From an uncultured Bacilli bacterium (GTDB lineage: Bacteria; Bacillota_I; Bacilli_A; RF39; UBA660), in contig CAJTZW010000006.1 in NCBI GenBank assembly GCA_910584305.1, forward strand, positions 22,457 through 86,456: 64,000 bases of DNA, written 5' to 3'. This document shows, in pieces, positions 1 through 8,578 of the stretch (its first letter is position 1; every line of letters starts with the position of its first letter). The translations under genes were made by a program, and so were the position numbers. The notes beneath the pieces were generated by a model. It had not been told where the DNA came from, searched no databases, and saw only the letters and a list, made by a program, of their open reading frames with translations.

Positions 1-625
1 TTACAACATCACTACGAATCATAAATGGAGGTATACAATATGTAAATCCTTTGTCAATCATGAAATCTCTAGCATAGCTAAGCATAGCCGAATGAAGTCT
101 TGCAATGTCTCCTACTAGATAATAAAATCCATTTCCACTAGTTCTACCAGCATTGTCTTTATCTAATCCCATCAAAGCTTCACAGATATCAGCATGATAT
201 GGAATTTCATACTCTGGAACTACTGGCTCTCCAAATTTTTCAATTTCAACGTTGCAAGAGTCATCCTTTCCAATTGGTACTGAGTCATCAATAATATTGG
301 GTATCAACATCATAATCTCAGTAATTTTATGTTCTAATTCATCTACTTCTTTGGTAAGAACGTCAATTTCATCTCCGTAATGCATGATTTCGCTTTTAAT
401 AGATTCTGCTTCTTCCTTCTTACCCTCACGCATCAAAGCACCAATCTCGGCACTTTTACGATTTCTATCGGCTCTCATGTTTTCCATTTTAGTAAGTTTT
501 TCACATTTTTGATCATAGATGATAATTACTTGATCAACAAATGGCAATTTCTCATCTTGGAATTTTTTCTTAATATTCTCTTTTACCTTTTCTGGGTTTT
601 CTTTTAAAAATTTAATATCTATCAT
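1..625 (-). CDS. serS: Seryl-tRNA synthetase, N-terminal part (cut by window edge)
   Basis: Charges tRNA-Ser with serine. Translating the minus strand from the ATG at 625 gives MIDIKFLKENPEKVKENIKK, the typical SerRS start, followed by the long charged N-terminal coiled-coil arm that holds the tRNA. The class II catalytic domain then begins (G-R-T-S-G-N-G-F-Y and Y-C-I-P-P-F are visible). About 208 residues are present and the remainder lies beyond base 1. It sits 18 bases downstream of the kinase-like gene and shares its T-box leader, so it should be induced by serine starvation. Identification is firm. Confidence 0.95.
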   Translation of the reverse strand, partial: MIDIKFLKENPEKVKENIKKKFQDEKLPFVDQVIIIYDQKCEKLTKMENMRADRNRKSAEIGALMREGKKEEAESIKSEIMHYGDEIDVLTKEVDELEHKITEIMMLIPNIIDDSVPIGKDDSCNVEIEKFGEPVVPEYEIPYHADICEALMGLDKDNAGRTSGNGFYYLVGDIARLHSAMLSYARDFMIDKGFTYCIPPFMIRSDVV

Positions 626-643
626 ATTTATCCTCTTTTCTGT

Positions 644-1207
644 TTATCTTATTTTTAATAATTGATTTACTTTCTCATATGCGGACTGATAATCATCCAT
701 TGCAAGTGGAATGATATTAATATTTGAATCCTTTAATTCTGTATAAAGATGTAGGTATTGATTTTGTTGTTCTACACTATTGTTAATGCTGAAGGCCTGG
801 TAATCATGATGAAACTCACGATCAAGTCTTTTTCGATATAAAGAAACGTCTTCTATATAAAGTAAAAATAAGTAGATATCGTAATTTAAAGATATTAAAT
901 TATGATAAAGTTCATGAAATACATCTGTAAAGGAATATTCTTTATATCCTAAACGCGCATATACTTCTTCCGTAAAGAATGTTCTATCAAATATCAAATC
1001 CATTGGGATATATTGCATTTCTTTTAAGTATCTAAGAAGTGCTTCATACATCGTTTTGCTTTTTATTTTGCCTACATTTGTTTTATCTTTTTGACCAGAT
1101 AATCGATAAAGATTAGAGCTAGGTATATTGTCACGTAAATAATTCGTTAATGTTGTCTTTCCAGTCCCTTGAGGACCTTCTACAATGATTATTCTACTTT
1201 TTTCCAT
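644..1207 (-). CDS. Deoxynucleoside/thymidylate kinase-like P-loop kinase
   Basis: Protein of 187 residues with a Walker A motif GPQGTGKTT at residues 11-19. A D-R-T-F motif (near 74) and an R-K-R-L-D-R segment (near 125) match the lid and substrate region of the deoxynucleoside kinase/dTMP kinase superfamily. The natural substrate cannot be read from sequence. RBS AGGAGG lies upstream of the ATG at 1207. It is the first gene after the serine T-box and is followed by serS. Being placed ahead of serS could mean that it acts on a serine or tRNA related substrate, or simply that the genes are co-transcribed. Confidence 0.7.
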   Translation of the reverse strand: MEKSRIIIVEGPQGTGKTTLTNYLRDNIPSSNLYRLSGQKDKTNVGKIKSKTMYEALLRYLKEMQYIPMDLIFDRTFFTEEVYARLGYKEYSFTDVFHELYHNLISLNYDIYLFLLYIEDVSLYRKRLDREFHHDYQAFSINNSVEQQNQYLHLYTELKDSNINIIPLAMDDYQSAYEKVNQLLKIR

Positions 1208-1251
1208 TGTTACTACATTCCTCCTTGTTATACAATTTCCAATTCCTCTAT

Positions 1252-1453
1252 TATTTTGAAAAAAAGTTATCCGTATAGGAGCATATAATGCGGTACCATC
1301 CTACGAATAACTTTATTTAAAATAACGGTATACCCCGGAAATGTTTTCATTTCTCTCAAGAGTAGATTCATAAAAATATTATTATCAGTTTCCATCAACC
1401 ACTGACTTTCTATTTATAATAATTTTTACTACTAATCTCTATCAACGATTTAC
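1252..1453 (-). promoter_or_regulatory. T-box riboswitch, probably serine-specific
   Basis: Read on the minus strand, the leader carries the T-box core GGATGGTACCGC (complement of 1290-1301). It sits inside a competing terminator stem (AAAGTTAT...ATAACTTT, 1263-1314) followed by a T-run. Upstream at 1330-1450 is a Stem I-like region whose base pairs AGTAG with CTACT, with GAATCT just before the closing strand; TCT (serine) is the natural specifier reading. The leader precedes the kinase and serS. Uncharged tRNA-Ser should stabilise the antiterminator and switch the operon on. The specifier assignment is inference; the T-box core is plain. Confidence 0.85.
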
Positions 1454-1459
1454 AAGACA

Positions 1460-1488
1460 ATATTATCACTTGAAAATAGCATTGTCAA
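1460..1488 (-). promoter_or_regulatory. Promoter of the T-box/serS operon
   Basis: The minus strand reads TTGACA (1483-1488), a 17-base spacer, and TAATAT (1460-1465). This places the transcript start near 1453, at the 5' end of the T-box leader. Confidence 0.75.
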
Positions 1489-1600
1489 GTACCTTTCTCA
1501 GTCATTCATAAAACGACTGGAGTGTTCCATAAGTTCTTTTAAAACATGTAGACTGTTGTAATATTATAGTGTATAATAAATGAAAAGGAGTGAAGGATGT

Positions 1601-2077
1601 ATGGAGGAGAAGAACAGCTATTTAACTGGAATTATAGGAGGATTAATTGGAGGCTTTGTAGCATCCATCCCATGGGTATTAATGTATGTATATGGGGATA
1701 TGATATTATCTTTGTTAGCTATACTTATTGCCATAGGTGTATTAATGGGGTATCAGCTATGCAAAGGCAAAGTTGATAAAAAATTGCCAATCATTATAAT
1801 TATTATCTCATTACTATGTATAACAGTATCAACGCTTTTTGTCATACCTATGTTATTACTTGCTCAAGATGGATTTGAAATGAGCTTAGCAAACTTAGGA
1901 AAACTATATGCATATAATCAATTTTCAGAAGCTATAATGAAAGATTATATTATTTCTGTAATATTTACTATCATGGGTATTAGTGGTGTAGTTTCTAATG
2001 TAAAAAAACAAATCAATGCTGGAGCTACAAAAAATATTAAAGCTACCCTAAAAAATGAAAATCAAAATGAAAATTAA
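1601..2077 (+). CDS. Small membrane protein of unknown function
   Basis: Protein of 158 residues with four or five hydrophobic segments. These include a glycine-rich first helix (G-G-L-I-G-G) and an isoleucine-rich one after a short charged loop (K-V-D-K-K). The C-terminus is a polar, Asn/Glu-rich tail. No enzymatic motif was recognised. The start at 1601 is preferred because AAAAGGAG (1583-1590) is well spaced from it, and a TATAAT at 1572-1577 would put the transcript start downstream of the earlier ATG at 1580. It is single, divergent from the serS operon and followed by a strong terminator. Confidence 0.7.
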   Translation: MEEKNSYLTGIIGGLIGGFVASIPWVLMYVYGDMILSLLAILIAIGVLMGYQLCKGKVDKKLPIIIIIISLLCITVSTLFVIPMLLLAQDGFEMSLANLGKLYAYNQFSEAIMKDYIISVIFTIMGISGVVSNVKKQINAGATKNIKATLKNENQNEN

Positions 2078-2110
2078 TATTTTATAATTTACATCAAATC
2101 ATAATAATAG

Positions 2111-2168
2111 AAATCAAATAATTAAATACCTATCTTATTGGCATGTGATAATTATTTGATTTTTTTAT
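2111..2168 (+). terminator. Rho-independent terminator after the membrane protein gene
   Basis: A perfect 14-bp stem, AAATCAAATAATTA (2111-2124) pairing with 2149-2162, is followed by a T-rich tail. Confidence 0.8.
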
Positions 2169-2239
2169 ATAAATACCATATTGTATAAAACATTGATCAA
2201 AAATGTATAGCTATAGAATCTTTTATTTAGAATCATACA

Positions 2240-2276
2240 CAAACAATAAAAGAGTAATAACTTAAATTACCCTTTT
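2240..2276 (-). terminator. Terminator after the CYTH gene
   Basis: On the minus strand AAAAGGGTAAT pairs with ATTACTCTTTT (2248-2276, one G-T pair), followed by TTTTATTGTTT. It lies just past the CYTH stop at 2321. Confidence 0.65.
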
Positions 2277-2320
2277 ACCTACTAAATGATTCATAATAAC
2301 ATTACTTTATACTCTATATA

Positions 2321-2851
2321 TTAAAATTTTAATTCCTCTATCTCATCAAGTTCATATCCATATTTCCTATATATATCATTTACACTTAAAGTTACTATAT
2401 CATCGTTTGTATATCCTAATTTCTTAATAAAATTGATAACACTTGTTTCATCTTTTCCTTCTATTTCCATGTATGTTGGAATCATTGGCCATGAATCTAT
2501 ATCTACCTCAACTCCGTCTATTTCATACCTAATTCTTTTGTTTTCCTGATATCCTTTATGCACATACCCTAACTCCTCTAATAATAGATTGGTTCTCGTA
2601 AAATCATCTACTTGTATCTCTAATTCTTTTGTACCAGATATGCTACTATTTACAATATCCTTTATTGTCAAAGTAGTCTCTTCACCTACTTTTCGAAGTC
2701 GAATCCATTTTCCTTCTCTTTTAGGTTTTACATCATAAACATATCTTTGTTGATTTAGCACACCTTTGAACTCTGCACCCAAATCTCGTAATTTCTGTTC
2801 TACTTCATTTACATCTATTTCAAGTATCCTAGCTTCATATTCTGTATGCAT
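2321..2851 (-). CDS. CYTH domain protein (class IV adenylate cyclase-like)
   Basis: Protein of 176 residues covering a whole CYTH fold. The N-terminal acidic strand E-Y-E-A-R-I, the basic strand I-R-L-R-K followed by L-T-I-K, and the late motif W-P-M-I-P-T-Y-M-E-I-E-G are all present; these are the charged tunnel residues that bind triphosphates and metal. Members act as CyaB-type cyclases or as inorganic or thiamine triphosphatases, and which one cannot be decided here. It follows the SDR gene by 10 bases in the same operon. Confidence 0.85.
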   Translation of the reverse strand: MHTEYEARILEIDVNEVEQKLRDLGAEFKGVLNQQRYVYDVKPKREGKWIRLRKVGEETTLTIKDIVNSSISGTKELEIQVDDFTRTNLLLEELGYVHKGYQENKRIRYEIDGVEVDIDSWPMIPTYMEIEGKDETSVINFIKKLGYTNDDIVTLSVNDIYRKYGYELDEIEELKF

Positions 2852-2861
2852 ATTAATCTCC

Positions 2862-3647
2862 TCATACCCCCATAGTCATTGTTTCAGGAAGTGTACTTCC
2901 TCCATCAATTACAATTCCTTGGGCAGTAATATAACTAGATTCATCACTTGCTAGGAAGGCAGTTAATTCTCCAAGTTCTTCGATGGTCCCAAGACGTTTC
3001 ATTGGGATTGCTGCTGCAATTCCATCAATAACGCTTTCTGGATCTTCTGTATTTGTCTTTTTTGCCATACCATCGACCATTGGTGTCCTAATGTATCCTG
3101 GCATAATCGCGTTAACACGAATCTTATCATTTACTACCTCTGTAGCAAGGGATTTCGTAAACCCTAAAATGGCGGCTTTAGTAGTGGCATATGCAACTTC
3201 CCCACTATCTGCAACCATTGGTCCTGTTACACTTGATAAATTCACAATTGAAGCATTCCTATTTTTCATGTGTGGCAAACATGCTTTAGTCACATTCCAA
3301 GTACCTTTTATATTAATATCAAAGTGAAAATCGCGAAGTTCATCATCCATATTTTCAAATGTTTCTAGTCGACACACTCCAGCATTGTTTACCAAAACAT
3401 CAATATGTCCATACTCCTTTATGACATGTTCTATTACATCTTCTACCCTTTCTTTATCTCGAATATCTACAGTATATCCTGTTACTGTTTGTCCATTATT
3501 TTGAAATTCTTGTACAACAGAATCCAATGATTCTGCGTAATCTAAAACAATAACTTTTGCTCCGTACTTTAGAAATACTTTGACAATTCCAAGGCCATTT
3601 CCCATAGCTCCACCTGTTACAACTGCTACTTTATTTTCTAATTTCAT
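2862..3647 (-). CDS. SDR family oxidoreductase (UcpA-like)
   Basis: Protein of 261 residues, the usual length for classical short-chain dehydrogenases. The cofactor motif T-G-G-A-M-G-N-G is near residue 11. Also visible are N-N-A-G near 88, a catalytic serine in N-L-S-S-V near 136 and the active Tyr/Lys in Y-A-T-T-K near 153. The acidic residue after beta-2 (V-L-D-Y) suggests NAD rather than NADP. The substrate is unknown. The start is supported by GGTGAT just upstream of the ATG. Confidence 0.88.
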   Translation of the reverse strand: MKLENKVAVVTGGAMGNGLGIVKVFLKYGAKVIVLDYAESLDSVVQEFQNNGQTVTGYTVDIRDKERVEDVIEHVIKEYGHIDVLVNNAGVCRLETFENMDDELRDFHFDINIKGTWNVTKACLPHMKNRNASIVNLSSVTGPMVADSGEVAYATTKAAILGFTKSLATEVVNDKIRVNAIMPGYIRTPMVDGMAKKTNTEDPESVIDGIAAAIPMKRLGTIEELGELTAFLASDESSYITAQGIVIDGGSTLPETMTMGV

Positions 3648-3655
3648 ATTATCAC

Positions 3656-3772
3656 CTATTTCTTTTTCCTTTCTTCTGTATATTGATTCAATAATAATTG
3701 TGTATATTCTTTCTTTAGTTCTTCATACACTAATTTTAATTGTCTAACCCTTTCTTCATTCAAATAATTCAT
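3656..3772 (-). CDS. Possible 38-residue charged small protein
   Basis: An open frame from the ATG at 3770-3772 encodes a Lys/Glu-rich helix-like peptide (starts MNYLNEERVRQLKL, ends T-E-E-R-K-K-K). Its stop lies nine bases before the SDR start, so the two could be translationally coupled. There is no clear RBS and no known family. It may be a chance frame in an A-rich leader. Confidence 0.3.
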   Translation of the reverse strand: MNYLNEERVRQLKLVYEELKKEYTQLLLNQYTEERKKK

Positions 3773-3885
3773 CTCTATTTTCAACAAATTTGTTTCATCT
3801 TTTTCTTAATTGTTTCTTCTCTATTTTCCATACTACTACCAATATCATCATACCATAAGATATTTTGTATCTCAATAAAGAATCA

Positions 3886-4773
3886 TCATTTTCTTATCTT
3901 TATAATATCTTCTTTTCCTATATCCCCTATTAATATAGAAGAGTTTATATTATGATTTTTGTAAGTATCTTGTACTTTATTTTCATCATAATTCGCATAG
4001 CAATATTTACAGAAATGTTTACATGAATTATACACCCCAATGTCAACCATTTCTACGCATTTACAAGTATTTCTATTCCTAGCTTTCCAATATTTAAAGT
4101 TGGTTTTTCCTGTTAACTTATACGCAAGTGTGGGACTTATACAATCTTCTTTTCTAAATCCATACTCTACTAAATTGTGTTCTTCTGCACATGTCTGTAC
4201 TGTCATATTATGTTTTTTCGCACTCCTACTAAATGAAGTTCCTATTTCTTTATAATCTTCTTCTGTTATTATTTTAGGGTGTAACACATTTAAATTTCTT
4301 TCGACATTTTTATAATTATCTAGGAAGGATACGATGATATGACTCGTATAACCATCTAGTAAAGCACACATTCTCGCAAACATTTTTGTGTGATATTCGA
4401 TACTATATTTTTCGCTAATAAAAATTGGATCATAACGTACATAGATATTTTCTTTTCCAAGATGCTTGGATAGTGTTTGAATTGCTCGAATAATTTGTCC
4501 TTTGGGAGGAACATTGGGTTCTATCTCTTTATCATATGGGGTTAGTGTGATTTGAAATACAATGGGTTTATCAATTTTCTTTATGTGCTTTACAATAGGG
4601 ATAGGATTCTTGGTACAAAATACAATCGCATCAATGTCTTCAAAATAAATTCTACTGACTTGTCTTTGAAAAAAAGGATTTCTTACATCAACAAATCCTT
4701 CTTCATATCTTTTCATAAACCAAGGAGTATAAAAAGCAACAATATCTGTTCTACCACTCACATTTAAAATCAT
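3886..4773 (-). CDS. DUF1848 family protein (putative Fe-S/radical SAM-like)
   Basis: Protein of 295 residues starting M-I-L-N-V-S-G-R-T-D-I-V-A-F-Y, the signature start of DUF1848. It carries the family's F-C-T-K-N-P segment (near 53), an R-Y-D-P-I segment and a C-terminal cysteine cluster C-K-H-F-C-K-Y-C that can bind an iron-sulfur cluster. The biochemical role of the family is not established. The ATG is one base past the stop of the NrtR-like gene, so the two are co-transcribed and probably coupled. Confidence 0.85.
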   Translation of the reverse strand: MILNVSGRTDIVAFYTPWFMKRYEEGFVDVRNPFFQRQVSRIYFEDIDAIVFCTKNPIPIVKHIKKIDKPIVFQITLTPYDKEIEPNVPPKGQIIRAIQTLSKHLGKENIYVRYDPIFISEKYSIEYHTKMFARMCALLDGYTSHIIVSFLDNYKNVERNLNVLHPKIITEEDYKEIGTSFSRSAKKHNMTVQTCAEEHNLVEYGFRKEDCISPTLAYKLTGKTNFKYWKARNRNTCKCVEMVDIGVYNSCKHFCKYCYANYDENKVQDTYKNHNINSSILIGDIGKEDIIKIRK

Positions 4774-4774
4774 T

Positions 4775-5593
4775 TTATTTCTTCTTATAACGGAACATAG
4801 CTGATGGCCTATGCCCTTCTCCTGTTTTTACTTTATCTGTTTTTTCTACTTTACTAGCAATAATTCTACGGAAAGCTGGATCCAGCAATTTTTTACCTAA
4901 TATTACTTCATATACCTGTTGTAATTCTCCAAGAGTAAAATATTCTGGCATCATGTTAAAAACAATATCTGTGTATTCTAATTTATTTTTGATACGTTCC
5001 AGTCCAGCTAATATTACGATTGGATGATCAAAGGCAAGTGAAGTATTTTTAACAATTTCAAATTGATAGCGATCAGTTGTTAACTCTCTTAATTTCTTTT
5101 GTATAACAGTATGTATAGTTTCTGTACCATTATCTAATACTATATCCACTTTATTATTTTCTTCTGTATAAGAGACATCAAACCAAGATGCATTTTTGTT
5201 GACACTCGTATTTAGTTTATTCTTATCGATAAGGGCAATAAAAGACGTTGAGACAACACGCATTCTAGGATCTCTTTTTAACGAATCAAATGTATATAAT
5301 TGTTCCAAATAGATATCTTTTACATTGGTTTCATTATATAAAATTCTTTTAGCACATTCTTCTAGCGTTTCTGTTTGTGGATTTAAAAATCCACCAGGCA
5401 AGCACCACATGTCTTTAAATGGATAATCATTTCTTTTTACTAATAGTATACTCATTTTCTTTTTACTTGTCTTACGATAATTTGACTGTTCCTCATCTGA
5501 AACGCTTACAATTAAAATATCAGTTGTCATAGATAGTTTTTCAAACTGGCTCGAATCATACAAAGCTAAAAATTCTTCTTCACTTTTATACAT
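4775..5593 (-). CDS. nrtR: NrtR-type transcriptional regulator (Nudix + winged helix)
   Basis: Protein of 272 residues. Residues about 25-165 form a Nudix fold (W-C-L-P-G-G-F-L). The catalytic box is degenerate: the R-E-x-x-E-E core reads K-R-I-L-Y-N-E-T, so hydrolysis is unlikely. Residues about 185-272 match the NrtR winged helix (Y-F-T-L-G-E-L-Q-Q-V-Y-E, then D-P-A-F-R-R). Known NrtR proteins repress NAD genes and are released by ADP-ribose type ligands. The NAD salvage operon 4-10 kb away and the repeat cluster at 15622-15774 fit this role. Regulation of that operon by this gene is inferred. Confidence 0.78.
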   Translation of the reverse strand: MYKSEEEFLALYDSSQFEKLSMTTDILIVSVSDEEQSNYRKTSKKKMSILLVKRNDYPFKDMWCLPGGFLNPQTETLEECAKRILYNETNVKDIYLEQLYTFDSLKRDPRMRVVSTSFIALIDKNKLNTSVNKNASWFDVSYTEENNKVDIVLDNGTETIHTVIQKKLRELTTDRYQFEIVKNTSLAFDHPIVILAGLERIKNKLEYTDIVFNMMPEYFTLGELQQVYEVILGKKLLDPAFRRIIASKVEKTDKVKTGEGHRPSAMFRYKKK

Positions 5594-5659
5594 AGTAACA
5601 CCTCATATATATCATATCATAAATTTGTACACAACGTATCTTAAATATTTCTAGTTTTT

Positions 5660-6130
5660 TTATAGTATTTCCTCCAATTTATCCATAATTTTTGAAATCA
5701 CATATTCTTTATTTTTACTTCTTGAGTCTTCTTTAACTTCAAGCGTTATATCATAATATGTATTATTATAAAAGATACTTACATATACAACATTATCTTT
5801 TCCATATGGATTCGCTGCATCAATACGGTTTAGTTTTCCAGTAATTCCCACACCTATATTAGCAGTTGTAAAAATGGCAATGTTTTTGCTCATTTCATGA
5901 GCTGTTTCCATGCTATAAACACTGTATTGGTTGATAACGGATTCAGATACTCCCATTTTTATTTTATATTCGTTACTATATGTAACTGCACTAAACTTTA
6001 AAATTTCACTAGCACCTTCTACACTAGTAATCGCATTTGCTACTCCACCACCTGTACAAGACTCCATTGTAGCAATGGTAAGTTTTGCATCAATTAATTT
6101 TTTTACTATTTTTTGTACTTTTTCATCCAT
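5660..6130 (-). CDS. pncC: NMN amidohydrolase, CinA C-terminal family
   Basis: Protein of 156 residues, a complete stand-alone CinA-C domain. The signature T-M-E-S-C-T-G-G-G (residues 21-29), the K-F-S-A-V-T-Y-S-N strand and G-V-G-I-T-G-K are present. PncC removes the amide from nicotinamide mononucleotide to give nicotinate mononucleotide, feeding NAD synthesis. It is the second NAD-linked gene next to the NrtR-like regulator, which strengthens the local NAD theme. CinA-C proteins may also act as general hydrolases. Confidence 0.85.
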   Translation of the reverse strand: MDEKVQKIVKKLIDAKLTIATMESCTGGGVANAITSVEGASEILKFSAVTYSNEYKIKMGVSESVINQYSVYSMETAHEMSKNIAIFTTANIGVGITGKLNRIDAANPYGKDNVVYVSIFYNNTYYDITLEVKEDSRSKNKEYVISKIMDKLEEIL

Positions 6131-6201
6131 AAAATCACGTCCTAATCTATTTATATAAAAAGTTATGTCTCCATAACTTTACAATAAACTGCTACAATAA
6201 C

Positions 6202-6756
6202 TTATAAATATTGTAATAATTGTGGGAATTTTGTATAACCACTTTCAGAATTTAAATGTCCTCCATTAGAAATCATTACTTGCTTATCAGTTATGGTATC
6301 GGCAAATTCTTTTTCTGCTTTATATTTTACATATGGATCATTATCAGAGTATAAACAAATAATATCATCACAGTACTTTTTAATGTCTGCCAAATTGTTA
6401 AAATACATGCTTTCATTTACTGCGTCATAATCCTTATCAATCCCCAAGTAGTTATTAAATCCACAAACAAAAACCAGTTTCTTGACATGAATTTTATTTT
6501 CCACTAAAAACTTGCAAAGGAAAATTGGCGCTATGGAATGCGCAAATATAGTTGTATCTTCATTGACAATATTCGCTTCTACATAGACTTTTAGAAGTTT
6601 AGACCAATTCTCATAATTCTGCTTGCCTACTCCTATTGGAAAATCGGGCGTGTACACCCCCCATCCTCTACTTTCTATTTCTTCTCGCAGGTATGGAATC
6701 CAATTAGAAAATGAGCTTCCAAAACTACCATGTACTATTAAGTAATTACTATTCAT
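6202..6756 (-). CDS. RBBP9/YdeN-type alpha/beta hydrolase
   Basis: Protein of 184 residues starting with the family hallmark Y-L-I-V-H-G-S-F-G-S (residues 5-14). The nucleophile elbow reads F-A-H-S-I-A-P (near 71), with Ser in place and Ala replacing the usual first Gly. The late Asp (D-N-D-P-Y) and His (G-G-H-L-N) complete the triad. It is a small serine hydrolase of unknown substrate, first of two genes 12 bases apart. Confidence 0.82.
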   Translation of the reverse strand: MNSNYLIVHGSFGSSFSNWIPYLREEIESRGWGVYTPDFPIGVGKQNYENWSKLLKVYVEANIVNEDTTIFAHSIAPIFLCKFLVENKIHVKKLVFVCGFNNYLGIDKDYDAVNESMYFNNLADIKKYCDDIICLYSDNDPYVKYKAEKEFADTITDKQVMISNGGHLNSESGYTKFPQLLQYL

Positions 6757-6768
6757 TTTTCATTCTCC

Positions 6769-7131
6769 TTATCTTGTAAATCTCCATTGTTTAAAATATG
6801 TACATTTACCATCCTGATTTAATGCTATTTGAAAAATCCCATCTATTTCTTGCTCCACATTATTGGCGGTTAATGTTCTAGTCATCTGCCAATTTATAAT
6901 ACAGTGGTCTTCATTATAGGCAACAATTTCATACTTATAATCAATATTCTTTTGATTATCTGCCACTACATTCCATAGATTTATAACCTCGTCAAACGTT
7001 TTACATGGTTCATCAATCGGATTTTCATAATACTGAACTTCTTTATCTAACGTTTCTAGTGTTCTTTTCCAGTCCAATTCCTTCCATGAATCCATAAATT
7101 CTCTTGTCCAATTATCATACTTTTCTCTCAT
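6769..7131 (-). CDS. SnoaL/NTF2-like domain protein
   Basis: Protein of 120 residues whose length and pattern (W-x-x-L-D-W start, strand C-I-I-N-W-Q-M, terminal Y-F-K-Q-W-R-F) fit the NTF2-like cone fold found in small binding proteins and isomerases. The substrate is unknown. It belongs to a tightly packed minus-strand run of small metabolic genes. Confidence 0.65.
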   Translation of the reverse strand: MREKYDNWTREFMDSWKELDWKRTLETLDKEVQYYENPIDEPCKTFDEVINLWNVVADNQKNIDYKYEIVAYNEDHCIINWQMTRTLTANNVEQEIDGIFQIALNQDGKCTYFKQWRFTR

Positions 7132-7155
7132 TTTTTATTCCTTTCCTAATTGTCT

Positions 7156-7491
7156 TTACTTGTTTATCTCTTCCATTAGAATTTTAGCATATTTATCCAT
7201 GCCTTCCCACACAGTAACCGAATATAAATGATTTACGTCACTCAATTTTTTTAAGATATAAATCGCTATATTTTCAACAGTTGCCCTTACTTTAATGACA
7301 TCATCTATATATGTTTTATTCAATGTATTAATTACCTCATCTATTTTTGGTTGTATTTCATGAAAATCAATATTACCAACCATATTATTGATTAATTCAC
7401 TTTTAAAAATAATTTCAATCTTAAATGTATGTCCATGAATATGTTTACCATGTGCAGCTTCAATGTATCTAATAATTCCCAATTTTGCCAC
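7156..7491 (-). CDS. QueD-like 6-pyruvoyl-tetrahydropterin synthase homologue, atypical
   Basis: Protein of 111 residues with the zinc-binding histidines A-A-H (near 13) and H-G-H-T-F (19-23), and a late T-V-W-E-G that matches the family's substrate glutamate. The stretch between the histidines is very short and lacks the cysteine that QueD/PTPS use in catalysis, so standard activity is doubtful. The start is a GTG at 7491 with GGAGA upstream. It could be a folate or deazapurine side enzyme, or a binding protein. Confidence 0.75.
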   Translation of the reverse strand: MAKLGIIRYIEAAHGKHIHGHTFKIEIIFKSELINNMVGNIDFHEIQPKIDEVINTLNKTYIDDVIKVRATVENIAIYILKKLSDVNHLYSVTVWEGMDKYAKILMEEINK

Positions 7492-7520
7492 TAAAAATCA
7501 TTCTCCTCTTCACCCAAACT

Positions 7521-7865
7521 TTAGTCTACATATTTATGTTGTTCACTGGCCCATGCTGGTGTACAAGGAACTGCTGCTTCAAAATCCCCGTCAAAAGCAT
7601 AACATTCATTTTTATCAATAAGGATTACATCTCCTTCTTTAAATTCAATCTTATCATTATTTTCCTTCATATATAGAATTCCATTACCATTAATGATATA
7701 TAATAACTCTTTGCAATTTGTATTTACTTGAAATCCTACTTTTGGACTTCTACTATTTATTTTTATCACTGCAAAATTTATATCTTTATCAGAGGATGGG
7801 TAATCCATTCCTGAATAACCATCTCCACTATAAGACTCTGCTTTTTCCTTTTTTATAAACTCCAT
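7521..7865 (-). CDS. Cupin domain protein
   Basis: Protein of 114 residues. A single cupin barrel is indicated by G-N-G-I-L-Y-M, E-G-D-V-I-L-I and the C-terminal strand. The classic metal histidines are mostly absent, so it may bind rather than convert a ligand. The start at 7865 is chosen because AAGGGAG lies nine bases upstream; the longer frame would read through this RBS. Confidence 0.7.
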   Translation of the reverse strand: MEFIKKEKAESYSGDGYSGMDYPSSDKDINFAVIKINSRSPKVGFQVNTNCKELLYIINGNGILYMKENNDKIEFKEGDVILIDKNECYAFDGDFEAAVPCTPAWASEQHKYVD

Positions 7866-7888
7866 TTGTATCTCCCTTTCTTTTTTTT

Positions 7889-8578
7889 TTAAATAAATTG
7901 CCAAATCCTATTATATTGTTCCATTTGTCTTTCCTTTTTTATTTGCGCGACTGGGTGATACAAAGGGACAATGATGAAATCCTTTATTTTTATTATAGGG
8001 TACTTTTCTATCGTTTTTGTTAAATTATTCTCTATTTTAAAATTATAAATTTTAGAAAGTGAATATAGAGGATAATACCCTAAAGTTAATATTATTTTTG
8101 GTTTTACTATTTCTATTTGCCTTAATAAAAACTCTTTACAATTTAATGTTGAACATTTTAAATTGATATTATTTCCTCTATAATTATTGCCTTGTCTTGC
8201 ACACATAATAGCATTTGTTATAAATGTATCATTTAATGAATATTTGTTATTAGATGATTCTTTAATATAACTTTCTAATAATTTCTTAGTATTGCTCTTT
8301 TCTGATTCTATTAATTCATTCCAGTTACTTTTATCATCTTTTAGTAACTCATTTAATTTTTTCATATCATTAAATGGTCCCCAATCTTGTCCTATCACCA
8401 TTATTTTAGCATCTAATCTATTAAACCAATCCGTCCATATGGATGGAACATTGGTACTAAATTCAATATTGGAATAAATATTAATCAATGATTTTTCTTT
8501 ACATGTAAGATTAGTACATCTATCACATTTTGACATAGAAATTAACAATTCTTTAAAGCTGTCTTTTTTCATTATCAC
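7889..8578 (-). CDS. Uracil-DNA glycosylase superfamily protein
   Basis: Protein of 229 residues. An N-terminal cysteine set (C-D-R-C-T-N-L-T-C, near 18-26) recalls the Fe-S ligands of family 4/5 enzymes. The motif-A position reads V-I-G-Q-D-W-G-P-F, the central strand I-I-L-T-L-G-Y-Y, and motif B is P-L-Y-H-P-V-A-Q. Such proteins remove damaged or deaminated bases. The variant motif A makes the substrate uncertain. The GTG start overlaps the stop of the GNAT gene by four bases, implying coupling. Confidence 0.72.
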   Translation of the reverse strand: MIMKKDSFKELLISMSKCDRCTNLTCKEKSLINIYSNIEFSTNVPSIWTDWFNRLDAKIMVIGQDWGPFNDMKKLNELLKDDKSNWNELIESEKSNTKKLLESYIKESSNNKYSLNDTFITNAIMCARQGNNYRGNNINLKCSTLNCKEFLLRQIEIVKPKIILTLGYYPLYSLSKIYNFKIENNLTKTIEKYPIIKIKDFIIVPLYHPVAQIKKERQMEQYNRIWQFI

